From: an uncultured Clostridia bacterium
GTDB taxonomy: Bacteria; Bacillota; Clostridia; Oscillospirales; Butyricicoccaceae
Reading direction: 5' to 3'
Assembly: GCA_910586575.1 (NCBI GenBank)
Contig: CAJUJQ010000003.1
Location: forward strand, 1 to 64,000
Length of the DNA stretch: 64,000 bases
Positions within the stretch are counted from its first letter, which is position 1. Each line of letters begins with the position of its first letter. Of the stretch, positions 32,130 to 41,746 are shown piece after piece. Below the pieces are notes generated by a model. It had not been told where the DNA came from. It searched no databases and was given only the letters and a program-made list of their open reading frames with translations. A program made the position numbers and the translations under genes.

Positions 32130-34490
32130 TTATTCCAGCCCCGCGTTTTTGAGCAGCTGCGCCGCCTCCGCGCGGGTCGTAAGGCCTGCCGGATCGAGAC
32201 GGTTCCCGTCTTTGCCGCTCATGATACCGCTTCCCACGGCCCAGCGCAGGGCGTCCCATGCGGAGGCGCTCACGCTGCCGGAATCGGCAAAGGAAAGCTC
32301 CGCCGCCGCCTTTGGGCTGCCTGCGTAACGCCACAGCATTACCGCGATTTCCTCGCGCGACAGGCTGCCGTTTGGCCGGAACTGCCCGTCGCTGCCGCCC
32401 TCCGCAATCCCAGCGGAGACCGCCCACGCAATCGCATCCGCATGCCATTCACCCGCCAGGACGTCCGCAAACGCCGCTGTCTGTACCGCCTGCGGCCGTC
32501 CCGCGCACTGGTAAAGGATTTGTACCAGCATCGCCCGGGAAAGCGGCGCGTCCGGTGAGAAGCCCGCGCCCGTGCCGCGCATCATGCCCTTTTCCAGCAC
32601 ATAGTCAATCGCCTCATGATACCACTGCCCCTCGTCAAGGTCGCTGAACGCGCGCAGCGGGCAAGCCGTATGGCTTTCCTGATTCTCCTGGAATATCCCG
32701 CTGACTGTAACCCCGCTTGCGGGCATGGTAAAGGTATACCGTCCCTCGCTGCCGCTCGTGCGGACGGGGTTCCCGCGGCTGTCCGTCACCGTAATGCCGT
32801 CCAGCGTATAGCCGCCGTCCGGCTCTGCTGTCACCCGAATTGCCGTGCCCGCAGACGCCCGCTTGTGATCGGCTTCCACTTCGCCGCCCGCTTTTTCCGC
32901 AATCCGAATTGGATACGTTTCTGTTTCGTTCCTGGAACCGCCAAACGTCCACTTGGCATGGCTTGCGCCGGAGGAATTCGGGATTCCGCCGTTCGGTTTA
33001 TCGTCGCCGCCCGGTTTGTCGTCCCCGCCTGGTTTATCGTCCCCGCCTGGTTTGTCGTCCCCGCCTGGTTTGTCGTCCCCGCCTGGTTTGTCGTCCCCGC
33101 CTGGTTTATCGTCGCCGCCCTGCTGATACGCGGGAATCTTCATTTGAAGAAGGTTGCTTTTTGTCCCTTCCGCCGTCACCGCCTGAATGTAGATTACCTG
33201 TTCTTCTTCATCAAGGCCGCTCAGCAAAATTTGATTTTCCCCGCTGACACAGCTGTATCCCGTGCCGTCCGTCAAGTCCGCGGGGGCTTCCTCCCCTTTC
33301 GCGCACACGGCGTAATAATAGGTTCCCGCCGCGCTGCTTGAGAATCCTACCTCAGCGGCAGCGGCACTGCTGCGCACCGCTTCGCCTGCCGTTAGCTGAA
33401 TGGCAGGCTTTTCCGGCTCATCCGTGTCATCATATGCCGGTATCATAATTTTAAGAATTCCGCTTTTCTTGCCGGTATCGTTATTGATTGCCTGGATATA
33501 CAGCCATTTTTCACCTGCGGACAAATGATTCAGCTCTATCTGGTTTTCATCCGCTTTACAGCCGACAGATGTCCCGGACAAAATGGAATCCGAATCCGGC
33601 TCCGGCGCGTCCGGTTCCGTTACAAGATAATGGTACGTACCTGCCTTTGTGCTGCTGAAAACGGCCACAGCAGAGGTATCACTGCTGCGCTGCTTCCCGA
33701 TCTCCGCCAATACCGGCGCACTGCTCGGGCCTCGCAAAACCAAACTCTCTACCGGCTCTTCATTTTCATCCAGAACGGTATACACTTTTACCCCAGTATC
33801 CATGTGCTCATACTCACCAATGTGATACTGCAAAGGCAGAAGGCCTTTCATAAATTCATAAAACGTTTTCCGGTATTCTTCAGTTTGTTCAGTCGTGTAT
33901 CCATCACGTGCCACTATTGCGGGGCTCCCATGCCCATCAAGCTCCAACACGGCATCCTCTCCCAGCTCCAACTCAGAATGCGGGGACAAGGTACGGTGCA
34001 TTACGATAGATACGCCTTGGCCGAGTATCAGATGATCCACAGACTGTTGGTACTCACTTTCGGTAACCGTCAGGCGTCCCCCGTCTGTGACTATCAGAAG
34101 TCCATCTTCATTCCCTGAACCGCCTGTACTGATGCTGCCTGTGACTGTTACATCGGCGCCACCTTTTAAGGTTACAGAATCCCCATTATTGCCGGTCATG
34201 ATGTCACCGTTAATCTTCAAAGGCGCATTGCCTGTAAAAATCAGTTCCTGTCTGCCCGTAGAACCAGTAAAAAAGACATTTCCTGTTATTACAGTTGAGG
34301 CAGTTGTGGTAATTGTCACAGTATGGTCAGCCGGAAATTCTAATCCGTCCGCAATTGGTGTTCCGTCCAAAGTGACCGCAATATCCCGGCTGTCCCCATC
34401 GCCCGGTATCTTGATTGCCAGCGTGACTGGCATCATCTGCCCCGCCAGCAGTGCAAACATCGCGCAAAGGCTTATCAACCGTTTCCTCAT
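32130..34490 (-). CDS. Secreted S-layer-homology (SLH) protein with GGDDKP repeats
   Basis: 786 residues. Signal peptide MRKRLISLCAMFALLAGQMM. Residues about 30-190 are Thr/Gly-rich beta structure. The middle has two related domains each with an xAGTYYYxV-like strand (AGTYHYLVTEPDAPE; AGTYYYAVCAKGEEA). A (GGDDKP)x7 linker lies at about 457-500, then an InlB-like region (GYTLDGITVTDSRGNP). Three C-terminal SLH domains (FSDLDEGQWYHEAIDYVLEK; FADVLAGEWHADAIAWAVSA; FADSGSVSASAWDALRWAVG) anchor it to wall polymers. Ligand unknown. Confidence 0.88.
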   Translation of the reverse strand: MRKRLISLCAMFALLAGQMMPVTLAIKIPGDGDSRDIAVTLDGTPIADGLEFPADHTVTITTTASTVITGNVFFTGSTGRQELIFTGNAPLKINGDIMTGNNGDSVTLKGGADVTVTGSISTGGSGNEDGLLIVTDGGRLTVTESEYQQSVDHLILGQGVSIVMHRTLSPHSELELGEDAVLELDGHGSPAIVARDGYTTEQTEEYRKTFYEFMKGLLPLQYHIGEYEHMDTGVKVYTVLDENEEPVESLVLRGPSSAPVLAEIGKQRSSDTSAVAVFSSTKAGTYHYLVTEPDAPEPDSDSILSGTSVGCKADENQIELNHLSAGEKWLYIQAINNDTGKKSGILKIMIPAYDDTDEPEKPAIQLTAGEAVRSSAAAAEVGFSSSAAGTYYYAVCAKGEEAPADLTDGTGYSCVSGENQILLSGLDEEEQVIYIQAVTAEGTKSNLLQMKIPAYQQGGDDKPGGDDKPGGDDKPGGDDKPGGDDKPGGDDKPGGDDKPNGGIPNSSGASHAKWTFGGSRNETETYPIRIAEKAGGEVEADHKRASAGTAIRVTAEPDGGYTLDGITVTDSRGNPVRTSGSEGRYTFTMPASGVTVSGIFQENQESHTACPLRAFSDLDEGQWYHEAIDYVLEKGMMRGTGAGFSPDAPLSRAMLVQILYQCAGRPQAVQTAAFADVLAGEWHADAIAWAVSAGIAEGGSDGQFRPNGSLSREEIAVMLWRYAGSPKAAAELSFADSGSVSASAWDALRWAVGSGIMSGKDGNRLDPAGLTTRAEAAQLLKNAGLE
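32995..33120 (-). repeat. 18-bp tandem repeat, seven units, inside the SLH gene
   Basis: Seven units of GGTTTRTCGTCSCCGCCY on the plus strand encode GGDDKP. Units are nearly identical, so copy number is likely to vary by slippage. Confidence 0.9.
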
Positions 34491-34587
34491 TTTGAATATC
34501 CTCCTTATCGGTGCGCAGCCGCACAGTTACCCATTCGCCGCCGCAGCCTGAATCCGAATTCCCAAGCCTTCACCGGTCGTTCTTTTT

Positions 34588-34616
34588 ATTATACCATACA
34601 TGCGTCCCTTTTGCAA
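34588..34616 (-). promoter_or_regulatory. Promoter of the SLH gene
   Basis: Read leftward: TTGCAA (34616-34611), 17 bp, TATAAT (34593-34588). About 97 bases of leader follow to ATG 34490. Confidence 0.7.
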
Positions 34617-34701
34617 TAGCTCACAGCCATTATTCCAATTTTTTAAGATCCATTAATGACAATCGTCCTGAAAAACACCCCTATCCCGCACAAAACACAA
34701 A

Positions 34702-34745
34702 AAAGGGATTGTCCCAAGAGCACGCCTCAGGATAATCCCTTTTAT
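34702..34745. repeat. Direct-repeat hairpin, copy 2
   Basis: AAAGGGATTGTCC (34702-34714) and GGATAATCCCTTT (34730-34742) with the loop CAAGAGCACGCCTCA, matching copy 1 at all but three positions. Confidence 0.7.
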
Positions 34746-34763
34746 ATTTTATTATGAGCAAGC

Positions 34764-34892
34764 TAAGGAACGGTGAATCAATAAATTGTGACAAGCGCGC
34801 CGCAGATTCTTTCGCCTGTCAAGAAAACGCAGCGCAGTATGGCGGAAAAAGCTGCAAGCGATTGCCGCAAGTTATTTTTGAACGGTTCCTAA
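34764..34892. mobile_element. TAGGAAC-type MITE, about 129 bp
   Basis: Left end TAAGGAACGGTGA, right end AACGGTTCCTAA (34881-34892), imperfect inverted ends. The interior carries GCGCGCCGCAG and AAGTTATTTTTGAAC, shared with 24140-24184. It abuts the 3' end of rplQ. Confidence 0.6.
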
Positions 34893-34895
34893 GCC

Positions 34896-35237
34896 TTAGA
34901 CAAGCTCAATAATCGCCATTTCCGCGCAGTCGCCGCGGCGCGGGCCGGTTTTGATGATGCGGGTATAGCCGCCGTTACGCTCGGAATATCTGGGCGCGAT
35001 ATCAGAGAACAGCTTTGCGACAACCGCTTCGCTTGTCACGAACGCCATTGCCTGGCGGCGGGACGCCAAGGTGTTCTTTTTGCCCAGCGTAATCATTTTC
35101 TCGGTCAGGGGAGCTACTTCCTTTGCGCGGGCAACAGTGGTTTCAATCTTGCCGTTTTCCAGCAGGAAGGTTACCATTGCGCGGAGCATTGCCCTTCTGT
35201 GATCGCTCGCTCTGCCGAGCTTCCGGTTCTTTGCCAT
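34896..35237 (-). CDS. rplQ: Ribosomal protein L17
   Basis: 113 residues, [20 protein letters not shown], with the family core [20 protein letters not shown] and a C-terminal [20 protein letters not shown]. Large-subunit protein near the exit tunnel. Last gene of the alpha operon; GGAGG precedes ATG 35237. A 149-bp GC-rich spacer separates it from rpoA, and no clear terminator follows before the MITE. Confidence 0.97.
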   Translation of the reverse strand: MAKNRKLGRASDHRRAMLRAMVTFLLENGKIETTVARAKEVAPLTEKMITLGKKNTLASRRQAMAFVTSEAVVAKLFSDIAPRYSERNGGYTRIIKTGPRRGDCAEMAIIELV

Positions 35238-35386
35238 GATTTCTTACCTCCATTGATAAGACTAAAAAAGATACGGCGGCGCGGCAAAACACCGCCGCAC
35301 TTCGTGCTTGTTGATTTTTGTCGGACGCATCCCCGTAACCCGGCAGAAGCGCCCCAAGGGGACAAAGCCCCATATATTCAGAAGCG

Positions 35387-36334
35387 TCAGTCCTCGCTTT
35401 TCGCAAGCTCGAGTCCCATCGCTTCCAGCTTGCCGATGACCTCCTCAAGCGACTTGCGCCCGAGGTTGCGCACCTTCATCATGTCCTCCTCAGAGGTGTT
35501 GATGAGATCCTCTACCGTGTTGATGCCGGCACGCTTGAGGCAGTTGAACGAACGCACCGAGAAATCAAGCTCCTCGATGGTCATTTCAAGCACCTTATCA
35601 TGCTGCGCCTCGGCCTTCTCGACAACCAGGGACTTGGAGCCGATTTCCTCAGACAGGTCCACAAACAGGTCGAGATGGTCGCGCAGGATTTTCGCGCCCA
35701 GCGACACCGCGTCACGTGCCGAAATGGTCCGGTCGGTCCAGACCTCAAGCGTAAGCTTGTCATAGTCGGTCATATTGCCGACACGGGTATTTTCCACCGT
35801 ATAATTGACCTTGTAAACCGGCGTATAGATCGAGTCAACCGGAATCACGCCGATGGCAGTCTGATACTGCTTGTTGCGCTCCGCCGGAACGTAGCCGCGG
35901 CCGGAGGACAGGGTGATCTCCATACTCAGCCGCGCGTCGCTCATCAGCGTTGCGATATGCAGGTCGGGGTTCAGGATTTCGACCTCCGCGTCAGCGTGGA
36001 TATCCCCGGCCTTTACTTCGCCTTCGCCGTTTGCCTCAATGTAAACGGTTTTCGGGCCGTCGCAGTGGAGCCTGGCAACAATACCTTTGATATTCAGGAC
36101 GATTTCGGTCACGTCCTCTTTCACCCCAGGGATGGTGGAGAACTCATGCTGCACCCCGGCGATCTTGATGCTGCTGGCCGCCGTACCCGGCAGGCTCGAC
36201 AACAGAATGCGGCGCAGGGAGTTGCCCAGCGTCGTACCATAACCCCGTTCCAGCGGCTCTACGACCAACCGGCCATAGCCGCCGTCCTCAGACAGGTGCT
36301 CACAATCAATACGCGGCTTTTCGATTTCGATCAT
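35387..36334 (-). CDS. rpoA: RNA polymerase alpha subunit
   Basis: 315 residues from ATG 36334 (AAAGGAGGG upstream). The N-terminal dimerisation domain includes [19 protein letters not shown]. The C-terminal DNA-binding domain includes [20 protein letters not shown] and [20 protein letters not shown], which contacts UP elements and activators. Standard position between rpsD and rplQ. Confidence 0.98.
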   Translation of the reverse strand: MIEIEKPRIDCEHLSEDGGYGRLVVEPLERGYGTTLGNSLRRILLSSLPGTAASSIKIAGVQHEFSTIPGVKEDVTEIVLNIKGIVARLHCDGPKTVYIEANGEGEVKAGDIHADAEVEILNPDLHIATLMSDARLSMEITLSSGRGYVPAERNKQYQTAIGVIPVDSIYTPVYKVNYTVENTRVGNMTDYDKLTLEVWTDRTISARDAVSLGAKILRDHLDLFVDLSEEIGSKSLVVEKAEAQHDKVLEMTIEELDFSVRSFNCLKRAGINTVEDLINTSEEDMMKVRNLGRKSLEEVIGKLEAMGLELAKSED

Positions 36335-36424
36335 TAAGATACCCTCCTTTACATTCGGCCAAAACTGATAGGAAATACGGGCGCAAACCTCCAGGGAAGC
36401 TGCGCCCATAAACGAGGGTGCTGC

Positions 36425-37018
36425 TTACTTGGAATAAAATTCGACGATCATATGCTCGGCGACGTCATAGTCGATATCGTCACGGGCAGGCATCGCAACA
36501 ATGCGGCCCTCAAAGGACTCGGCGGCCTTGTCGATCCACTTAGGCATGGGCTTCTTGCCGTTCTGCTCGAGAAGCTCCTTGAACTTCGCGCTGGAGCGGC
36601 TCTTTTCGCAAATCGCGACGGCGTCGTTCATCTTGACCTGATAGGACGGGATGTTAACGCGCTTGCCGTTTACGGTGAAGTGGCCATGGTTGACGAGCTG
36701 ACGGGCCTCGCGGCGGGTGTTTGCAAAGCCAAGGCGGAAAACAACGTTATCCAGGCGGCGCTCCAGCTCCTGAAGCATGACCTCACCGGTCTTGCCTCCG
36801 GACTTGGAAGCCTTCTCGTAATACTTGCGCATCGGCTTCTCAAGCACGCCATAGATGAACTTTACCTTCTGCTTTTCATTGAGCTGCATGCCGTACTCGG
36901 ACTGCTTGCGGCGGCTCTGTTTGGGGTTTCTCTTGGTCTCCTTGGAGTAGCCAAGCACTGCGGGGGATAAGCCCAGGGTCTTGCATCTCTTCAGAATGGG
37001 CTGCATATTCTTAGCCAT
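36425..37018 (-). CDS. rpsD: Ribosomal protein S4
   Basis: 197 residues, MAKNMQPILKRCKTLGLSPA. The S4 RNA-binding domain is RLDNVVFRLGFANTRREARQ with LVNHGHFTVNGKRVNIPSYQ. It nucleates 30S assembly on the 5' domain of 16S rRNA and in many bacteria represses the alpha operon. It lacks the N-terminal zinc knuckle: a single Cys (Cys12) remains. Confidence 0.97.
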   Translation of the reverse strand: MAKNMQPILKRCKTLGLSPAVLGYSKETKRNPKQSRRKQSEYGMQLNEKQKVKFIYGVLEKPMRKYYEKASKSGGKTGEVMLQELERRLDNVVFRLGFANTRREARQLVNHGHFTVNGKRVNIPSYQVKMNDAVAICEKSRSSAKFKELLEQNGKKPMPKWIDKAAESFEGRIVAMPARDDIDYDVAEHMIVEFYSK

Positions 37019-37036
37019 GTTCGGTTTCCTCCTCGA

Positions 37037-37441
37037 TTAGACTCTTCTTCTTTTGGGCGGACGGCAGCCGTTGTGCGGGATCGGGGTAACATCCTTAATC
37101 ATATTTACCTCGAGGCCAGCCGCCTGAAGCGCACGGATGGCAGCCTCACGGCCGGAGCCGGGACCCTTTACATAAACCTCAACGGTCTTGAGACCATGCT
37201 CCATCGCGGCCTTTGCCGCCGTCTCAGCCGCAGTCTGCGCCGCGAACGGGGTAGACTTCCGGGATCCGCGGAAACCCATCTCACCGGCGGACGCCCAGCT
37301 GATTGCATTGCCGTGCAGGTCGGTGATGGTGACGATGGTGTTATTGAACGAGGAGCGGATATGCGCTGCGCCCTTCTCAATGTTCTTGCGCTCGCGCCGC
37401 TTGGTGCGGACGGCTGCGCCCTTCTTCTGAACCTTAGCCAT
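37037..37441 (-). CDS. rpsK: Ribosomal protein S11
   Basis: 134 residues with the signature [33 protein letters not shown] and the C-terminal [15 protein letters not shown]. Platform protein of the 30S subunit near the E site. AGGAGGGGAAAC lies before ATG 37441. Confidence 0.98.
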   Translation of the reverse strand: MAKVQKKGAAVRTKRRERKNIEKGAAHIRSSFNNTIVTITDLHGNAISWASAGEMGFRGSRKSTPFAAQTAAETAAKAAMEHGLKTVEVYVKGPGSGREAAIRALQAAGLEVNMIKDVTPIPHNGCRPPKRRRV

Positions 37442-37453
37442 TGTTTCCCCTCC

Positions 37454-37822
37454 TTACTTCTTCTTGTTCGCAATGGTCTTCTTCGGGCCCTTGCGGGTAC
37501 GCGCGTTGGTCTTGGTGCGCTGCCCACGGACGGGCAGGCCGCGGCGGTGGCGCAGGCCACGGTAGCAGCCGATTTCAACCAGGCGCTTGATATTCAGACC
37601 GATTTCGCGGCGCAGGTCGCCTTCTACGGTGTAGCCGTGCTCAATCGCTTCACGGAGCTTGGCAGCTTCTTCTTCGGTCAGGTTCTTGACGCGGGTATCG
37701 GGATTGATCCCGGTCTTAGCCAAAATTTCATTCGACAGCTTCCGGCCGATGCCGTAGATATAGGTCAGGCCAATCTCTACGCGCTTTTCACGGGGAAGGT
37801 CAACACCGGCAATACGTGCCAT
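37454..37822 (-). CDS. rpsM: Ribosomal protein S13
   Basis: 122 residues from ATG 37822 (TTGGAGG upstream); the open frame runs upstream but only through the repeat-rich spacer. It reads [20 protein letters not shown], with the helix-hairpin-helix and the basic tail [20 protein letters not shown]. Head protein that contacts the 50S subunit and P-site tRNA. Confidence 0.98.
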   Translation of the reverse strand: MARIAGVDLPREKRVEIGLTYIYGIGRKLSNEILAKTGINPDTRVKNLTEEEAAKLREAIEHGYTVEGDLRREIGLNIKRLVEIGCYRGLRHRRGLPVRGQRTKTNARTRKGPKKTIANKKK

Positions 37823-38198
37823 AGTTTGATAATACCTCCAAGTATTTATCCTGAGGCGTGTTGGCGAAACCAGTATAAGGGCCGCCTCCGCCCTTGCAGC
37901 GCCACCCGGGAGGGTGTGCTTGTCGGTTTCGTTTCTATATACGGTGACACCGTAGCGGCAAGCGCTATGGAGCCAATGAACCACAATTGTGGAACGCAAA
38001 GCGGGACATTCCGGGCGAAGCCCCTCGCCCCCGCGCCGCAGCGCGCATCCAATTCGCCGCCTTGCGGCGGAACAGAGTGCCGCGCCAAGCGCGGCGCGCA
38101 GGCCGGGCTGACGTGCGGCCAAAAACCGCATCGTCAGAAGCCCCTCGACCAAAATCCGCAGATTTTGGTCGAAATGCAAGCGCGTCAGGCGCGAAGCG
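37823..38198. repeat. GC-rich hairpin spacer between rpmJ and rpsM
   Basis: 376 bp without a gene. 38027-38070 shares a ~42-bp core with 44943-44986 (both contain GCGCATCCAATYCGC and TGCGGCGG). A stem TCGACCAAAAT (38145-38155) / ATTTTGGTCGA (38162-38172) has loop CCGCAG, and a similar stem occurs at 45095-45121. Normally rpmJ and rpsM lie close together. Confidence 0.65.
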
Positions 38199-38312
38199 TC
38201 ATCCCTGTTTCTGCTTGTGCTTCGGGTTCTGGCAAATGACCATCACGCGGCCCTTGCGGCGGATGATCTTGCACTTTTCACAAATCGGCTTTACAGACGG
38301 TTTTACCTTCAT
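38199..38312 (-). CDS. rpmJ: Ribosomal protein L36
   Basis: 37 residues, [20 protein letters not shown], with the zinc-binding CEKC and C-N4-H (CQNPKH) intact, so this is the zinc form. Smallest 50S protein. GGAGG lies before ATG 38312. Confidence 0.96.
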   Translation of the reverse strand: MKVKPSVKPICEKCKIIRRKGRVMVICQNPKHKQKQG

Positions 38313-38423
38313 GGTATCTTACCTCCATCAAAAATTTTGGTGGACAACGGCCCCCAGGCCACAGGGAGCCTCCGCCCGCTCAGAGGCCGCAGTCCGAAAC
38401 GGACTTTGCACAGCCCCCTAAGC

Positions 38424-38642
38424 TCACTTGGAACGCCAAGTGATACGGCCGCGGGTCAGGTCGTAAGGCGACATCTGTACGGTGACCTTGTCGCCGGGTA
38501 AAATGCGGATAAAATTCATGCGGAGCTTTCCGGAAATATGCGCGAGGATTTTATGCCCATTCGGCAGCTCCACATTGAACATTGCGTTCGGCAGCGCCTC
38601 TATGACGGTACCTTCCAGCTCAATTACATCATCTTTCGCCAT
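38424..38642 (-). CDS. infA: Translation initiation factor IF-1
   Basis: 72 residues, [20 protein letters not shown], an S1-like OB fold with [20 protein letters not shown] and [12 protein letters not shown]. Binds the A site of the 30S subunit during initiation. Usual neighbours rpmJ and map. Confidence 0.98.
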   Translation of the reverse strand: MAKDDVIELEGTVIEALPNAMFNVELPNGHKILAHISGKLRMNFIRILPGDKVTVQMSPYDLTRGRITWRSK

Positions 38643-38648
38643 GGTATG

Positions 38649-38939
38649 TTACTCTCCTCGTTCCTCAGAGTCGATGTTCTCCGCGTACAGCGCGAGCGCC
38701 CTGCGGACGTCGTTGTTGGACAGCCGCCCGGTCGAGCGGAGCTTGTCACGCGTCCAGTCGTCGCACGGTGCACGGTATTCGGTGTGCCTGCGTTTTTTAC
38801 GTTTGGGGCGCTCAAAACGGCGGTGCTTGCCGTTCGCCAGGAAAAGGGATTCCCCTTCCGTCCCGACCACCAGCATGGGCATGCCGCTGTCGCGCCCGCA
38901 GAGCGGAACCACGATGTCCGAAACCTGTACCGCCTTCAT
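38649..38939 (-). CDS. KOW-domain (L14e-like) RNA-binding protein
   Basis: 96 residues from ATG 38939, which overlaps the map stop (TGATG). The N terminus (VQVSDIVVPLCGRDSGMPML to FLANGKHRRF) is a KOW fold; a basic PKRKKRRHTEY stretch follows. This family is found in Clostridia between map and infA and is thought to be ribosome-associated. Function not established. It ends 6 bases before infA. Confidence 0.85.
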   Translation of the reverse strand: MKAVQVSDIVVPLCGRDSGMPMLVVGTEGESLFLANGKHRRFERPKRKKRRHTEYRAPCDDWTRDKLRSTGRLSNNDVRRALALYAENIDSEERGE

Positions 38940-39700
38940 CAAAGGACCTCGCCGTCAATGCTGGTCAGGATTTCGGGTTCGCCGTCGGTGACCGCGATCG
39001 TGTTCTCGTAGTGCGCGCTCAGCTTGCCGTCCCGTGTTTTCACGGTCCAGCCGTCCGGAAGGATCCGGACATCGTACACACCCTGGTTTACCATCGGCTC
39101 GATGGCGAGGGTCATCCCCTTGTGCAGCCGAAGCCCATGCCCGGGCTTGCCGAAGTTCGGCACCTCGGGCGACTCGTGAAGCTCGACGCCAACGCCGTGA
39201 CCGACGAACTTGCGCACAACCGAAAAGCCGTGCTCCTCACAATAAACCTGTACTGCATGGGAAATGTCGCTGACGCGGTTGCCCTCATGGGCAAACCGGA
39301 TGCCCTCATAGAAGCTCTGCCTGGTCACCTCGATCAGCCGCCGTGCCTCGTCGGACACCTGTCCGCAGGGTACCGTGCATGCGCAGTCGCCATGGAAGCC
39401 GCCGATAAACGCCCCCACGTCGATTTTGACGATATCGCCTTCCTTGAGCACCCGACTGCCCGGGATACCGTGGATGACTTCATCATTGACCGAGATGCAG
39501 GCCGAACCCGGGAAGCCGCCGTAGCCGAGGAAGGACGGCTTTGCGCCGAAGCCTTCAATCGTGCGCCGGACAACCCGGTCAATCTCGCCTGTCGTCACGC
39601 CCGGGCGGACGGCTTCCGCGGCCGCTTTCCGCGCGATGGCGGTAATGCGGCCCGCGGTGCGCATCTGCTCAAGCTCACCTGTGGATTTTACACGGATCAT
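38939..39700 (-). CDS. map: Methionine aminopeptidase, type I
   Basis: 253 residues. Metal ligands sit in KIDVGAFIGGFHGDCACTVP (two Asp), HGVGVELHESPEVPNFG, AIEPMVNQG and HYENTIAVT. It removes the initiator Met from new proteins. ATG 39700 overlaps the adk stop (ATGA). Normal position adk-map. Confidence 0.97.
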   Translation of the reverse strand: MIRVKSTGELEQMRTAGRITAIARKAAAEAVRPGVTTGEIDRVVRRTIEGFGAKPSFLGYGGFPGSACISVNDEVIHGIPGSRVLKEGDIVKIDVGAFIGGFHGDCACTVPCGQVSDEARRLIEVTRQSFYEGIRFAHEGNRVSDISHAVQVYCEEHGFSVVRKFVGHGVGVELHESPEVPNFGKPGHGLRLHKGMTLAIEPMVNQGVYDVRILPDGWTVKTRDGKLSAHYENTIAVTDGEPEILTSIDGEVL

Positions 39701-40332
39701 ACCTCGATTCCCAGCGCCTCCGCCGCGAACTTCACGGTACTGTCGATCCCCTTGGTGCCGTCAATGGATTTGAGCTTGCCCTGGCTGCCGTAGTAGCCAA
39801 TCAGCGGCTCGGTGGTCTCATGGTAGGTTTTCAGGCGGGCCTGTACCACTTCTGGCTTGTCGTCCGCGCGGATGACAAGCGGGTCGCCGCAGGCATCGCA
39901 CACGCCCTCCGCCTTGGGCGGGAAGTTTTCGATATGGTAGGTCGCGCCGCACTTCAGGCAGACACGCCTGCCGCTCATCCGTTTGGTAATCACCCCATCC
40001 GGGACCTCCAGGCTGAGCGCGCAGTCGATAGACGCGATTTTATCCAGCGCCTCCGCCTGCGGAATGGTGCGCGGGAAACCATCGAGGATGTAGCCGTTTG
40101 CGCAGTCGGGCTGCGCAATGCGGTCGGCCAGCAGGTCAATCACCAGCTGGTCGGGCACCAGCTTGCCCTCATCCATGAACGCCTTTGCCTGTTTGCCAAG
40201 CTCGGTACCGTTCTTGATAGCCTCTCGGAGGATATTGCCGGTGGACACCGACGGGACGCCCATTTTTTCAACCAGGGTTGCCGCCAGCGTGCCTTTGCCT
40301 GCGCCGGGAGCGCCGAGCAGAATCAGATTCAT
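39697..40332 (-). CDS. adk: Adenylate kinase, zinc-lid form
   Basis: 211 residues, P-loop GAPGAGKGT, DGFPRTIPQAEAL. The lid holds CLKCGATYH and CDACGD, the four-Cys zinc site typical of Gram-positive enzymes. Converts AMP and ATP to two ADP. GGAGAG before ATG 40332. Confidence 0.97.
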   Translation of the reverse strand: MNLILLGAPGAGKGTLAATLVEKMGVPSVSTGNILREAIKNGTELGKQAKAFMDEGKLVPDQLVIDLLADRIAQPDCANGYILDGFPRTIPQAEALDKIASIDCALSLEVPDGVITKRMSGRRVCLKCGATYHIENFPPKAEGVCDACGDPLVIRADDKPEVVQARLKTYHETTEPLIGYYGSQGKLKSIDGTKGIDSTVKFAAEALGIEV

Positions 40333-40355
40333 GAAATCTCTCCTTCACGCTTACC

Positions 40356-40361
40356 ATTATA
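40356..40361 (-). promoter_or_regulatory. Possible -10 box before adk
   Basis: TATAAT (40361-40356, minus strand) within TATATAATGG, 24 bases before adk; no convincing -35. The secY-adk spacer (122 bp) is unusually long for this cluster, so an internal promoter is plausible. Confidence 0.35.
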
Positions 40362-40454
40362 TAGTGTTTGGAACAAAAAAGCTGTCGATTGCGCAAGGGG
40401 ATGCCGCCGGGCTTGGCCCCCGCCCGCAGGCAGGGACCGGAGCCGCACAAAAGC

Positions 40455-41744
40455 TTACTCAAGGAAGCCCTTGTGATGGCGCATCATGAGCTGGGCCTCA
40501 ACGGCCTGCATCGTCTCAAGCGCAACACCGACCACGATGATCACCGACGTGCCGCCGACGGCGACATTGCGCAGGTTTGTGGAAAACGCGCCGACAATCA
40601 GCGGGACAATCGCAACCACGCCCAGGAAGAACGCGCCAACCAGCACGACCTTCGCCAGCGCCTTGGTGATGAAATCCGCCGTCGGCTTGCCGGGACGGAA
40701 ACCGGGGATGAAACCGCCGTTCTTCTGGAGATTATTGGCAATTTCTACCGGATTAAACTGAATCGATGCATAAAAATACGAGAAACCGACGATCAGCAGC
40801 GCGTACAGCACGATATAGAACGGGCTGGTCTGTGCAAACATGCTGAATACCGCACTCGCCAGCGGCCCGCGCTCGGCAGGCCAGAACATCTCGACCGTAG
40901 CCGGGATAGACAGGATAGACGAGGTGAAGATAATCGGCATAACGCCGGTCGCGTTGACCTTAATCGGCAGATGGGTGGACTGGCCACCGTAAACCTTCCG
41001 GCCAACCACACGCTTCGCGTACTGGATCGGGATACGGCGCTCGGCGTTCTGCATATAAACGATAAAGGTCAGAATAAACAGGCCGACCAGGATCATGACC
41101 ACCGCCTCGACGATGCTGCGGACATTGCCGCCCGCAATCATGTTCCAGAAAGTCTGGATCAGCTGCGGCCCGCGCGAGATAATCCCCGCGAACAGGATAA
41201 TCGAGATGCCGTTGCCGATGCCGTGCTCGGTGATGTGCTCACCCAGCCACATGACAACCGCCGAGCCTGCCATAAAGGTCAGAATCAGCGTGGCGACCGC
41301 CAGCCAATGGGTTGTGGACAGCAGGTTATAGTTGCGCAGCATGACATAGTAGGAAAAGCCCTGGATCAGGCCGATAACAACCGTCAGATAGCGTGTCCAC
41401 GATGCAATCTTGCGGCGTCCCTCCTCGCCTTCCTTCGCGACGGCTTCGAGGGCCGGGATCGCGACGGTCAGCAGCTGCAAAATGATGGATGCGTTGATAT
41501 ACGGGCTGATCGACATCGCGAACAGGGTCGCGTTCGACAGGCCGCCGCCTGTGAAGATGTTCAGGTAGCTCAGCGCGGAACCCGTTTCCGAAAGCTGCGC
41601 GAACAGCTCGCTGAGCGCGTTGGTATCAATGAACGGGACCGGGATGTTCGCGCCGATGCGGAACACCAGCAAAATCATCGCGGTATACAGGATCTTTTTG
41701 CGCAGGTCCTGTACCTTCCAGGCATTTCTCAGGGTTTCTAACAC
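40455..41744 (-). CDS. secY: Protein translocase subunit SecY
   Basis: 429 residues, ten membrane segments. The family motifs IPVPFID, GISPYINASII-like MSISPYINASIILQLL and GNGISIILFAGIISRGP are present. Forms the channel for secretion and membrane insertion. ATG 41744 is next to the rplO stop. Confidence 0.98.
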   Translation of the reverse strand: MLETLRNAWKVQDLRKKILYTAMILLVFRIGANIPVPFIDTNALSELFAQLSETGSALSYLNIFTGGGLSNATLFAMSISPYINASIILQLLTVAIPALEAVAKEGEEGRRKIASWTRYLTVVIGLIQGFSYYVMLRNYNLLSTTHWLAVATLILTFMAGSAVVMWLGEHITEHGIGNGISIILFAGIISRGPQLIQTFWNMIAGGNVRSIVEAVVMILVGLFILTFIVYMQNAERRIPIQYAKRVVGRKVYGGQSTHLPIKVNATGVMPIIFTSSILSIPATVEMFWPAERGPLASAVFSMFAQTSPFYIVLYALLIVGFSYFYASIQFNPVEIANNLQKNGGFIPGFRPGKPTADFITKALAKVVLVGAFFLGVVAIVPLIVGAFSTNLRNVAVGGTSVIIVVGVALETMQAVEAQLMMRHHKGFLE

Positions 41745-41746
41745 GC

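Noticed and set aside
32995..33120. Possible CRISPR array
   Set aside because: The 18-bp units are contiguous without spacers and encode GGDDKP inside the SLH protein.
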